Below, one piece after another: positions 46,414-58,095 of a stretch of 64,000 nucleotides of DNA (the stretch's first letter is position 1; each line of letters opens with the position of its first letter). The translations under genes and the position numbers were made by a program. The notes under the pieces are model-generated. The model had not been told where the DNA came from. It saw only the letters and a program-made list of their open reading frames with translations, and made no database searches. Origin of the DNA: Phycomyces nitens (taxonomy: Eukaryota; Mucoromycota; Mucoromycetes; Mucorales; Phycomycetaceae); NCBI GenBank assembly GCA_022702545.1, contig JAHRBC010000004.1, forward strand, positions 3,993,501-4,057,500, read 5' to 3'.

Positions 46414-49400
46414 GACAGATTCAGAGACGATATAATAAAAATAAGAAGAGAGAGAAAGAAAGGAAAATTTTATAGAGTCCAATTCAATAAAACTATTCCA
46501 ACTGGGCCATTTAGTTCTTATCCTGTACCACTTTTGCTGCATCGAAACCCTTTTGATGGTACACCATATTGAGTGTAACATGGTAATATCACAGACCGTT
46601 TATTTGGTTGGTGCTTATAGGCATACTAATTACCATCCCCACCTTTCTCCTCATCCATTTTCCCTATTGGGATAGGACTAACAATGGTATTCGAGACATT
46701 GACTCCAGGAAGCAATCTTTTTTGAATCGTACTGGTCCTGGCTGCGGTGTATAAACATGTAAATAAACTCAACATTCTTGTTTAAAAAAATATTTTTTAT
46801 ACTGAATAATTTAAATGGGAATACGGTTGATCGAATTGATAGAATTGAACCTTTTTATTAGATATATAAAAACCCTTGTAACGCCATCGAATGCGGTGAC
46901 AAGTGGGTCTTTTATGCTCTTGTAACATATTAATCTCGATTGGCTTGGGCCATTTCATCGGCCTTTATTAATTGCCATTAATATTTTTGGGTATACGGTA
47001 CAGCGTGAATATCACTTTTGGTACCACTTTATGTGTATTTGTATATTTATATGTTTACCATATGAAATTCCCTGGCTGGAGCAAACAGTCAAAATATGCA
47101 AGAAATAAACCCTACTTTACATATTTATATTCAATCTGTCAAAAACAGGCTTTGGTCTTTTTATATACTGGCTCTCATCCGCACGTTCTTTTATATCTAT
47201 TAGTATGGTTTTCAGGAGCTGTAAGACTATTCCAATATTGGTTGTGAATACATGGTTACGATAGTCGTACTATTGAAAAATCACTTTGAGGATTGATTAT
47301 CCAGTGTGACAATGTCTGCAATAGGCACTCTTTGGCCGAGGTCAAACAAGACGAAGCGAATGAATGTACAAGACTTTTGTCTCTGATACTAGTAAACTAG
47401 ACTGGTGTTATAACCTTTTTTCTTGGTATTATTTGGTAAAAATCAATGTCAGTAAACGTGGTTTATTAGAGAGGTGAATGGGGTGGACGAGGAAATACAA
47501 AGGTACCACCCAGTCTGGGTTCCCTTTCAAAGGACTGCTGGGAAGGGAAGGAAAACCAAAGTATTTATAGTTGGATTGGTCTTTGAGACTAGAGAAATGG
47601 ATAAAAGGGATGGTGTTTTTGACCGAGCCAGAAAGAGGTGGAAACCCCTTTGGAAATGTTGGATTGGTGGTTGGATTTTTTAGAGGGAGTCTTGTCATTC
47701 TCTTTACTAACAAAAGTATCTGATAAGTTGGGTCGTGGGCGTTCAAGGCTATGGTTATTCTTAGGACAACAAACACAAAGGTTGCTAGATCCATTACACT
47801 TCTAGAGGACGTGAGATTAGCGTTTATTTGGGGCTGATAGCTAAAGACTATTGACAAATAACATTGGTGGAAATTAAGAATATACCTGTGGTCAATTCTT
47901 TGGTATGACAGAGACTTGAACCCGCCGTAGCGAAGAGGATGGAAAAAATGGTGCCATTATTTCCTTTATGATACATGTACCATATCACCTCTTTATTTGT
48001 AAACAATATATCAAAACCAGACACTCTTTTGTTTGTCAAAAAGTGTAGTAAAAAAAAAGTATTAGTTGTCGATAGTCTGATGAGTGAATAAAGATTTGTA
48101 TGCCAATTAATAACGAATTATTATATAAATGCGCTGTCAGATAGAAAACAGTAATCGGATCAAAATAGTAAAACAATGGTTTATTCATAACTTTAGAGGA
48201 ACAAATAGTACTCAAATGTAGCTTGACTATAAATATATAGTCATTCTTGACAATACCAAAGTTTGCTTTCCAACGAGTAATTATAGCCTGGAGAGTTGAT
48301 AAAATCCTGAGCCATAAGTTATGTGGGGTAACCTCCTATTTTGAGATACTGGGATACCGATTTTGATGATATTTTTGGCTTTTCTGATATGTTTAACAGT
48401 TCTCAGGTTATAAAATGATCTATATAGTATTACTTTACTCTTACACTCTAAATCTACATTCGAACATTTGTATACACCTAAATTTCATTGACAAGTCTTT
48501 AAAAGCCTGGTGTTTTCAGTCATAATAACAGTTTCAATTCTTTGTATAGGATATTTAACTGGATACATTGCTTGTGAAGTGGTTTGGGAAAGTGGAAAAT
48601 TAACAGCAAAAATCTTGTAGTTTGGCGGTAGGTATTTCAAAGAATATTCTTTTGATTGTATAAAGGTAACCTAAATACTCCAGTTGCTGTAATGTTTTTA
48701 GAAGCAACTTCCTCAGGTTCGACAACCATTCTAAAAATTCCGGTTTTTCCATAAATATGTTGGTGCTACTTGTAGTTTATTACCAAAAACTTTTGAGGAT
48801 ACAATCGTCTATATACGCGTTTGTTTGCATTCCAAATTTGATAATTTACACTGTTTTCATAAAAGATTGACAATGTTGGTGCAACAAAGACCAAATATAT
48901 GGCCATATTCCTAGCCGAGCTTTTATTCTTAGGCTGTAATCTAAAACTTCTCATCTTATATTGCTCCCACTTTTATCTTTCTTGTAAGCACCGAGTTTTT
49001 GGTGAACCAATTGATGCCAAGAGGGAGGAAATGAATTATAGCGATTAAATTAAATTAAATTAAAAAATAAAATATATTGTCTCTAAAAGCAATTTTAAAG
49101 GTATCCCTTTCATGTTTCATTAGAGTGGATAGTTATTATATTCAAGGTTGAATATCGTTTCATTTTCCGTAGCCTCATCAAGAAACATGTCTTTTAACTC
49201 TCTCCCTTGAGCATATTGATCTGATGAGAATGGTTTTTTTTTAAAAAAAAAAAGTATCACTATTCAAACTCCAGTTTCAATGTAACTTCATTTCTTGTAT
49301 GCAGACTCCTTTTATGGCCACTTTTGTAGTTTGTGTCGATCGTATTAAATGTGCCATGAGTATCTTGGTACCCACATCAGCGTTGTACACCACATTATTT

Positions 49401-52113
49401 ATCCATTTTGCAATAGAGGGTGTACTAGCAGATCGAAAACGATTATTTTCCTCGAGTATATTTGCTAGTAAAAGATGACAGTCTTTTGAAAAGCGCTCCC
49501 TTGTCCTCTTTGTACGCTGTTAAATTTCCCATGAGACTGTGATAGACCAGCTGTTTACTTCATTGACTGGGCCAAGATTCTATATCTGCAAATACATCTT
49601 CTTGGATTATTGTGTAATAAAAGATACTCTTGTGGCTGTTTATGGATCAATACTATTGGATTAAATAAACACCTCTGAATTGGAAGTTCCATAAATAATA
49701 TTGAGGGTTCCATCTGCAAATAGAAACTTTACTACAACACTAAAGCAGTTGAGAGAGGCACTGACCAAAGAGCGAATAAGTATTGTTTTTTACACATAAT
49801 ATATTATATGCTTTATAAACGTGAGCCTATCTCATATTGAGTAAATATCTTATTTCTATTATATAGACTGCTCGATATATAACTTATAATAACATATTCC
49901 TAGATCTATTGTTTGTATACATTAAGATTAATATCAATGTAAAGATATACATTTTGCTTACACCTCTTGGTAAAGCTTACAATTGCTCAGTATTTTCTAG
50001 TACCCTGTATTAGCTCAACAACTGTATCAAGTCTATATTAATTTCTTGAAAACGGCTCTCAATTAAATAGAAAAATATCTACATATTAGATATTGCTATG
50101 CAGTTATGGATAATATACACATTCAAACGCATGGAAACATACAAAAGTATATTGAGTATCGATTATATTAACACCTATCTTCCTACTTACTCTCCTAATC
50201 TTAAACAAATAGGATAATTACAAGCTGTAGAAAAGAATTAGGTTAAGCATCTTGGGGTTTTTAGGAAGAAACTCTTTCAAAGAAAATATTAAAGCTTCCA
50301 AAAGTGTGGAGAAAAGTCAAAGATTTCGTTTCATACTCTTTCAAGTGTTGAAATAAATGTCAGAACAGGAAACACATGTAGTTAATATAACAAAAGGCAA
50401 AAGTGCAGCAGTATGAATACAGTAAACAGTAATCAGATAAGCAACATACAACCTTTATTATTTTTGAAAGAATGTCAGGGAAACAAAATGTGGAACGATA
50501 AATAAAGGGGCTGACACTACCTTTTTTTTATATCTCTATCGATCTCCATGAAAGCCGAGATAATATTGAAAACATCGAAATCAAATCCTTAATGTGTAAT
50601 CAGACTGTTCAAAAAGAAGAATCCAAGGTTTGCAGACTCAAAAACAGTGTCCAGTTCCAAGTATTAATATTAAAGAGCATATTATGAGATATGTTATACA
50701 TCAAGTGGTGAAACAAAAAACCTTGGAAATAATGTGTTGCAATATATGAATGTTAGCGCATTAATTATATTTGCGCAAATGAGAAAAGCAAAGGTTGAGA
50801 TTCAAAGAGAAAACAATGATTTAAATACCTCTTTTGTGACAAAAATATCATTTTATAAATTTCAGAAAAAACATATCAATGTCTGCAATCCTGATGTGAG
50901 CAATTCAGATGAGTATCCAGGAATAATCCGATAAGAAATTACAAGTGGGTGTCAAATGTAAACTAATCATTCGTTTTCCCTGTCAACACCAACCACATTT
51001 ATTTTAAAAAGTGAATTTGACTAGTGTTGACTCTGATAATATTTTCAGAACAGCAACCATGACAACAGCTTCTATCTCAGTGAACAAGCTCCATAAGCAA
51101 CGCAATTATGACTAGACAATTATATACGGCTGTCAATTTATGGATACACTGGAGAAAGAGAATTCAAAACACAAATGAATTATTGGAAATACACTCTTGG
51201 AAATGCTTTGTTCTCATCAGTCATAATGACAACGAAAGGGAAGTAAAGTACAACACATTCAGCCACCATGACAATGCGGCTGAACCAAGCATTTGCAGCG
51301 AATTGGCGCCACTTATCCACAAATCACTTTATCGATGACTGTTCTCAAGCTACGAGCATTTCGAATTGGACGACGTGATATAGCTATTGTTCAATAACGA
51401 GGAGGCATAAACCTCAGGTCAGACTTGCCTATGCTTAGGTATGATACGGCGCAGTTTTGATGAATGTCACCAATGGTGAGGCTATTATTGTGGACACCAT
51501 GGAAATATATGGAGGAGCAAAATCAACTGATATCTATTGCGAACTATCATTTTCATCAATCATATCAAGCCTCATAATTAAAGTAATGTACACTGACATC
51601 CGGTTACACATATATAGCACAATATATGGTCACAAACTTGTCATTGTCACCCAAACTTGTACTGCACTCATTACATCAATTATACGTCTGAAAAAAACGA
51701 GGGGTCAAAAGTGGGGCCATCATCGTGTAATTTTTCTGCCTCGCCACAATACATGAAAACATCCATCTCTAAAAATATGCTGAGCAAGTCAAGAAATCAA
51801 GCTGTTTTATATACTTGACAACAGTGTCAAAATTATCGAGATGCTTATTTATATTTGCTTTTTATTATAGAATATATTTACAAAGAAAGTACCTACATTT
51901 ATTCCAGTCAATTGATCAAATATATGTCGTTGAAAAATTCCAAAAATACTACTGTAAAGGTACTTAGAAGGTATTATATAGTGATACTCTAGAGGCTTTA
52001 TAACTTGTTTTGGTATATTCTTTTATTATTCATGAAGCCAATAAGCCACAACTATTTACTAGTTATTTTCGTCATATCCTTGGTCTATATGCTCTTTTAT
52101 GACCATCAAGTAT
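46414..52113. other. Gene-poor AT-rich desert
   Basis: About 5.7 kb with no supported gene. The GC-richer island at 47460-47860 has overlapping frames on both strands and no recognisable product. 51100-51760 is compositionally less AT-rich than its flanks and may be a decayed element, but I can read no motif. A TTAAA-type short tandem repeat lies at about 49045-49062. Confidence 0.45.
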
Positions 52114-52600
52114 GGATACCGTTGAATCGACACACCAGAAAGCGAGTCGCATGATTACGCATTAATCAATCGCAAGTCTTTGGTTGTCAATCAATTGTTT
52201 ATTCTTTACACATCACAATCTACATGTTAGAATGAACTTTTGAACCGCCTTGTTCTTGTTTGTTAGCAGACTCTGTCAACTAAAAACTCCCCAAACCAAA
52301 GCCTACCAAGAATACACTTTGAATCAGTACAGACTCGAGAATAAATCAATCCATATAGCTCGAACAAACTGGAAACAGTTGATTCTACTCTACTCTACCC
52401 TACCCTACCAAAAATCCAAGAATATTACTTGTAAAAACGGTGTCAGACATGGATTGCTGTTCATATCTCCTTCCAGGTTTGGTTTCTGTATATAAAAAAG
52501 TAAATAAAGCACACCTATATTATGTGTTGACTTGTGCCTTGTACTATTGCTAATTCATGGACTCCTTGGCTTGATCTACATTGTCGATTTAACGATATCC
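52114..52600. repeat. Repeat copy B with internal inverted 19-mers
   Basis: GGATACCGTTGAATCGACA at 52114-52132 and its inverse TTGTCGATTTAACGATATCC at 52581-52600 flank a block whose right part (from 52204) resembles the minus strand of 23758-24060. The same 19-mer occurs at 23758-23776. In the 23.7-kb copy the motif is read as CRFNGI just after an ATG. Confidence 0.55.
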
Positions 52601-53482
52601 GGTGATGGTATTTGCGGCCTTGTGTATCATAACGAACCAACAGAACACAACGACAACACAAGGGCTGACATAACATATTATCCCCAAGATAACGCTAAGA
52701 ATCTTGCTCCTGTCATAGTCGAGATCCAGAAAAAAGTGACGCATGAGTTTATTGCACGATTAATCCGATATTCATTGAGTGTGTTTGATCAAACAAAGAC
52801 TCTTCCGATTATATTGGTTTTCAATATTGATGGGTTTTCGAGCAAAAACTTTCGCAGCGAAAACTTTGCCAAAAGCGACAATGAGCCATTCTACACGCTC
52901 CCTAGTACGCTTTGGGCGAAGCGGGTGCGGCTGTACAATGCTGATTCGATCTCATCCCTGTTGGAAGAGAAAATGTCAGAAATGATTGGGCTCGTACATT
53001 TTCTAACGCAGCAAGAGAAGCACATCGTTGCCCTGGACGAGTATAAGGATCCGTATTTGCAGAATATCTATAGAATAGTAAGCGAGATCTTCAATCAAAA
53101 GTCCAACAGAAAAGTCATTCAGGACAATCAGATCGAATCCTTCTGTGATACAATCGCATCCCAACTGAAAAAGGTGATCCATAACAACAAATCTGATGAC
53201 CAAGTCTCCAGAAAGCGTGTCGCCAAATACGCACTGGATGTCATCAGCTTTGCTGAGCACTTTAGACGACTCTGCACAGAGGAAGAAGAATCAGCAAATG
53301 TAACCCCAATTGCGACCATCGAATCAGAGGATTTTGTATTCGTAAAGAACTTTATAAAGAGAAATCCAGGAAAGATGAAATGGGAATCCTGCTAATACAA
53401 TGAGGGAATCCAGAAAAATCTTTTTGACAGATATGGATCCTTCTCCACGCTGAAAATGGCTTTCCATGGGCATACTCTTTAG
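52583..53482 (+). pseudogene. PD-(D/E)XK-like (Rpn-like) accessory gene, start and end damaged
   Basis: The open frame runs to a TAA at 53393 and continues in frame with sensible sequence (YNEGIQKNLFDRYGSFSTLK) to a TAG at 53480, so the TAA is probably a premature stop. No ATG lies near the start of the open frame. A one-base shift upstream reads ...CRFND, so the true start is lost. Core: SGDGICGLVYHNEP, RADITYYPQDNAK, APVIVEIQKKVTHEFIARLI and LPIILVFNIDGF, i.e. Asp then E-x-Q on adjacent strands with a following R-x-x-x-Y helix. This is the layout of Rpn-like and other PD-(D/E)XK nuclease-fold proteins often carried by mobile DNA. The C-terminal half is helical, with charged residues. The exact family and function are unknown. 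Confidence 0.55.
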
Positions 53483-53579
53483 CTTAGCTTAGCTCATTCA
53501 TAATCATATTTTCATATATTATTTTATATATAATAAAAATAAACAACATTTGGGGTCAAATCCTTTTTTTGAAAAAAAA

Positions 53580-55050
53580 ATTAGCCCCAAAGTTCGTTTT
53601 TGTTCGTTTCAAAGTTCGCTTTTACATCACTCAATTTTCGTGTTTTTTAACTTTTGGGCTTACATTTCAATGGATAACAACTTCTTTTTTTACAAAGACG
53701 AACAAGACAGGATTTTGGAAGAGCAAGGAAACGATGCAGTCGAATGGGAGGAGGAGATCGATCCTTATAATCTCGGTACTTTGTTGACTGTCACAGTATC
53801 GAGCTTTTCAAAGTCGCTTTCCCACAGAAGATATAGAAAAACTTGACATGCAGATGGAAAAGTTAGCCAAGGAACTGTCGCAGGCAGAAACTAGTGGCAA
53901 GAAGTACAATGTGTATTGTGATAGCCAGAAGTCAGTGTTCTATTTTTTTTGACAGAATCAAGCTTTGGAAGGCTGCCCCTTCTGGACGTAAAGCAAACAT
54001 TGAGCCACAAACAGCACAGATTTAGGCCAAGAGACTCAGGGAAGATTTCAGCTGGAATATATATGAGAAGCAGACGAACAAGGTCAACCAAAAGCCTTCT
54101 CAACTTCAGTAGGAACATAAACAACATCTTCTGGATCTTTTCGATAACTACCCTCAAGCCACGAGGCATGATGCTGTGAAAATCTTCACTGAAGCATTTG
54201 AGGGTTTCAGTTTGAAAGAAACAGCTCTCGACAATTTCATCCTTTATGAGTGTAATTTGACCATGAAGCGAGTGTCTTTACAACCTTTGTCACAAAATAG
54301 CCCTCAGAACCTTGAAGCACGTTACAAGTGGACAAATTTATGGGATATGAATTACATCGAGAACTGTGTTTTTGTGGATGAAACTGGTTTCAACATCGAC
54401 ATGAAAAGTTCTTTTGCTCGTTCAATGAAAGGCACACCAGCAATTGTTGAAACATTAACCACTCGTGCTATCACGCGCACTGTTTTAGGAGCCATAGCAG
54501 CAAAAGATGTCATTGCCCTTGATATCAGAGAGCCTTCGAAGCCCAAGAAGATTAAGATTACTGGAGGTCTAAAGAGGAAATCCCCTGTAGGTAAAAAGAT
54601 GCCTAAAGAAACTGTTACTTGGCACTATAAGATTCATAGCTAAAACACTAGATGAAATGGACAAGTTTCCTGAAATGAATGGCTTTTGCATTGCCATGGA
54701 TAATGCACCTATTCATATCTCACAAGATATAACAACAATGATTAAGGCAAGAGGTTAAAAAACGATATAAATTCCTCCTTATTCGCCTAAACTCAATCCA
54801 ATTGAAAACTTTTGGTCAATTGCTAAAGGTGCTATAAAGCCAAGTCAGTTTCAGGACACTGAGGGCTTGAAAACTAGAATTACCGAAGCAGGCAAAAGTG
54901 TTGGTAGAAAAACTCTTCACAACATTGCAAATCACTCTGTCAACAACTTTCAAAAATGCTTCAATAAAGAGCCACTTTAATAAACCTCGAGATTAAAAAC
55001 GAAAATTGAGTGATGTAAAAACGAACTTTGGCCAATAAAAAAAAGCGAAG
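53580..55050 (+). mobile_element. Decayed Tc1/mariner-IS630 type transposon
   Basis: Terminal inverted repeats of about 40 bases: 53610-53650 (AAAGTTCGCTTTTACATCAC then TCAATTTTCG) and 54993-55031, its inverse. The left end also has an extra AAAGTTCG unit at 53589-53596. Between them lies a broken DDE transposase gene (53670-54980). Exact ends and a TA target duplication could not be fixed by eye. Confidence 0.8.
53670..54980 (+). pseudogene. Tc1/mariner-IS630 DDE transposase remnant
   Basis: The N-terminus begins MDNNFFFYKDEQ. The catalytic core is clear: NCVFVDETGFN (first Asp), FCIAMDNAPIH (second Asp) and YSPKLNPIENFWS (Glu), the DDE_3 order. Several breaks are visible: TGA at about 53952, TAG at 54110 after LNFS-like linker sequence, a frameshift near 54630, and TAA codons at about 54757 and 54769. 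The copy is dead. Any mobility would need a trans-acting relative. Confidence 0.8.
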
Positions 55051-56602
55051 ATTGGGGGTAGAGGCACTGTCTTTAGAGAATAAATTATACATTATACACT
55101 TGGAGAATCAATGGTTTGGAATTGTCATTTTTTTTAAAAAATACATTGGATGCCATTGGTAGTGCAGCCACAAACATTTTGGAATGAAACGTATACTTTC
55201 TGTCTAATAAGATTGGGGAGGCTTTGCAGAATTTATAAAATTATGTACTGTAATCGGAGACTATTGGTTCCGGTAAAATACATTCGACCCAGACAGAGAC
55301 AGGATAAAAAGGAAATTGTTACTCTATTTTTGGCGTGAACCAACAGTGAAATCGGATACCATGACTACAGCCCTCCTCGTCATGTTGCTGTATTCAATAT
55401 TATTATTATTATTATTTGAGAAAGGCTGAAAGATAAATACCCAAAGCCATTAAACGCCACGATGGCCATGTCAAATCGTTTTTTCTCTCTTTCGTTAATG
55501 CTTATCCTTTGGGTATTTAGACAGCTTTTAATTCTGTGAATCGAATAAGTCCTGAGATTTCACTGCAGGGCAGGTTGAACGAAATATAATATTTTTATCT
55601 GGCTTTGTATATTGGCTTACAAAAAGTGACAGAATAAAGTTCTAATAAAATGGTTTGCAGTCGAAAGATATCAGCATGACGACAAGGAATTATAAATATG
55701 TTCCTTGAATCATTTATTTTTGGCTTTCACAGGTGTGGTACAAATGGCATTTAAACAGAGACCTTGGTTGAGTGGCTCAAGACATTTGTGCTATTTTGAA
55801 TTCTTGGACGATTTTCTTCAAAGATCATCTTTGTAAATGTTTCAGAAGCATTCAAAAAGCATTGTTGTTTGTGAAAACCATGTTCTTGAATGGTTACCAA
55901 GATATGTATAAATATGTAATTGCGTTTTTCCAGTAAATAACGGACAGTTAAATGCAATCTATTTTCATTCTTTGCAGTACAATATGCATTAGATGAAGCT
56001 TAAAAGGAGTTATTATTAAACCAATTATGATTGTGGAAAATATATTTTCCAGTTTGTTTTAATAAGTGTATTTGTGAATATGGACAGCTTGATCAACTCA
56101 GTGTATTAGAGCACAATCGTTGATCGGAATACGAGATCAATTCAACTGCCAGCAATACAGTAATATCACTCGTTTTACATTAAAATCTATATATATATAC
56201 ATATATTTATTATACTGGGGCAATATACTCATGGTTACCTTTGCAACTTAAACCGAATATCTCTTTTTAGTATCGTGTCAGAATACCACAATGATACCGC
56301 GATGTGCGCGGATAAAGACGATGGAGGCTGTGGATCCAAGGCAATGCTGGGCTTGTCAATGGAGAGTGCAATAAATATTTATTAGATATGAAATTGCCCT
56401 AAAATAGTGATTTAAATGGCGGTAATTGTATTCCACTTTGCCTTGTACACGTTGTCCAGGGATTAAAATAGGTATATTATCGAAAATAGGTTGGCTTATT
56501 AGGCCCACTATGGTCAATGCCAAGCCAAGAGTTTCACAGACCGAATAATACAAGAATATACACACTTTAAAAAAATCATTCGTAAAGACAAAAAAAAAAG
56601 CA
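55051..56602. other. Intergenic, AT-rich
   Basis: No supported gene. ATT microsatellite at about 55394-55417 and a TA tract near 56190-56210. 5' side of the chitin deacetylase gene. Confidence 0.5.
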
Positions 56603-56610
56603 TATAAAAG
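56603..56610 (+). promoter_or_regulatory. TATA box of the chitin deacetylase gene
   Basis: TATAAAAG, 96 bases before the ATG, followed by a C-rich leader (about 56641-56698). Typical fungal core promoter. Confidence 0.5.
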
Positions 56611-56698
56611 TACCAGTGAAAACAATCCAAGGAGAGCAGCACCCGGCCCATTCCCCTCTTCCCATTACCCATATCTCCTTTTGCCTTTCCTTCCCTCA

Positions 56699-58095
56699 AT
56701 GATACAGCTCAAACCCCTTCTTCTCTCTCTTACTCTTGCTCAGGTAGCAACCTTTGTGAGTGCAACGGCCTCCACTACAAACGGCCAAGATTACTGGCAA
56801 TCATTCAAATCAAACATCAACCCCTTGAATGTCACACTTCCAAAGATCACCCAGACTGTTTCGATCAGCCCTACTCAGGAGTGCACTTATTACAATCCTG
56901 ATACTTCGCTTTTCACCATTGACCCAACAGAGTGGCCTTCTATCTGGGATGTTGCCACCACCAATGGAATGAACACCTCTGCCGAGTTCACTGCCCTCTA
57001 CAACTCCATCGACTGGACAAAGGCACCCAACATCCCTGTTCGCACCATTAGTCCCTCGGGTGGACTTGATTTCACAGGTTACGATGCCAATGCCGATCCT
57101 GATTGCTGGTGGTCTTCATCTGTCTGCACTGTCCCCAAGATTGCCGATGTCAACCCTGACATTTACTATTGCCCTGAGCCAGAAACATGGGGTCTTACCT
57201 ATGATGATGGTCCAAACTGCTCCCACAATGCATTCTATGATTATCTTGAGGAGCAGAAACTCACTGCCAGTATGTTTTACATTGGCTCCAATGTTCTCGA
57301 CTGGCCCTACGGTGCCATGCGCGGTATTAGAGATGGCCACCACATTGCCTCCCACACCTGGTCTCACCCAATGGTTACTACCTTGACAAACCAGGAAGTC
57401 CTTGCCGAATTCTACTACACCCAAAAGGCCATCAAGCTTGTTACCGGTGTCACTCCTCGTTACTGGCGTCCTGTAAGTTTCTTTTTTTTTAAATAATACT
57501 TTTGACTTTACTGACTCTCTTTTAGCCTTATGGAGATGTCGATGATCGTGTTCGCTGGATTGCTAGCCAGCTGGGCTTGACTGCCATTATCTGGAACCTC
57601 GATACCGATGACTGGGCTGCTGGTGTCACTACCACTGTTGCTGCCGTCGAGCAGAGCTACACTGACTTTATCACCATGGGCAACAACGGCACCTTTGCCA
57701 ACTCTGGAAACATTGTCTTGACCCATGAAATCAACAACGAGACAATGTCGCTTGCTCTCCAGAACTTGCCTGCTATCAGACAGAGCTATAAGCATGTTAT
57801 TGATGTTGCCACTTGCCAAAACATCACCTACCCATACTTTGAGAACACTGTCAGCTTCCAGTCATTCAGCCAGTACCTTGGTCTCAACACCACCACCACT
57901 ACCACTCCTTCTGGTTCCTCATCCTTATCCTTGTCTTCTGCCTCTGCCCCTTCCGGATCTTCTTCTAGTAGCGGTGCTGCTGGCAAGATTTCTTCTCTCT
58001 CAAGCACCAGCTCTTCTACTTCTAGCTCTGTCAGACTCTCTCCAGCTGCCTATGTTAGCGTGGCTTTTATTGCCGCCCTTGGCCTTTTGATCTAG
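56699..58095 (+). CDS. GPI-anchored chitin deacetylase (carbohydrate esterase 4)
   Basis: Two exons, 56699-57472 and 57526-58095, 447 residues. It removes acetyl groups from wall chitin to give chitosan, the main wall polymer of Mucoromycota. The ATG at 56699 opens a signal peptide (MIQLKPLLLSLTLAQVATFV); the frame upstream has only a TTG. CE4 motifs: TYDDGP (Asp169/Asp170, base and metal ligand), HTWSHP (His219/His223, metal), YWRPPYGDVDDRVR (motif 3, rebuilt across the intron), NLDTDDW (motif 4) and IVLTHE (motif 5, catalytic His). Several N-glycosylation sequons are present. The C-terminus is Ser/Thr-rich and ends in a hydrophobic GPI signal. All catalytic residues are intact. Confidence 0.94.

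Noticed and set aside
47429..47857. 142-codon minus-strand frame in a GC-richer patch
   Set aside because: No ATG at the start of the frame, frames open on both strands, no recognisable domain.
51108..51756. Two plus-strand frames of 76 and 99 codons
   Set aside because: No motif, no splice model joining them, no homology I can name. Possibly decayed element DNA.
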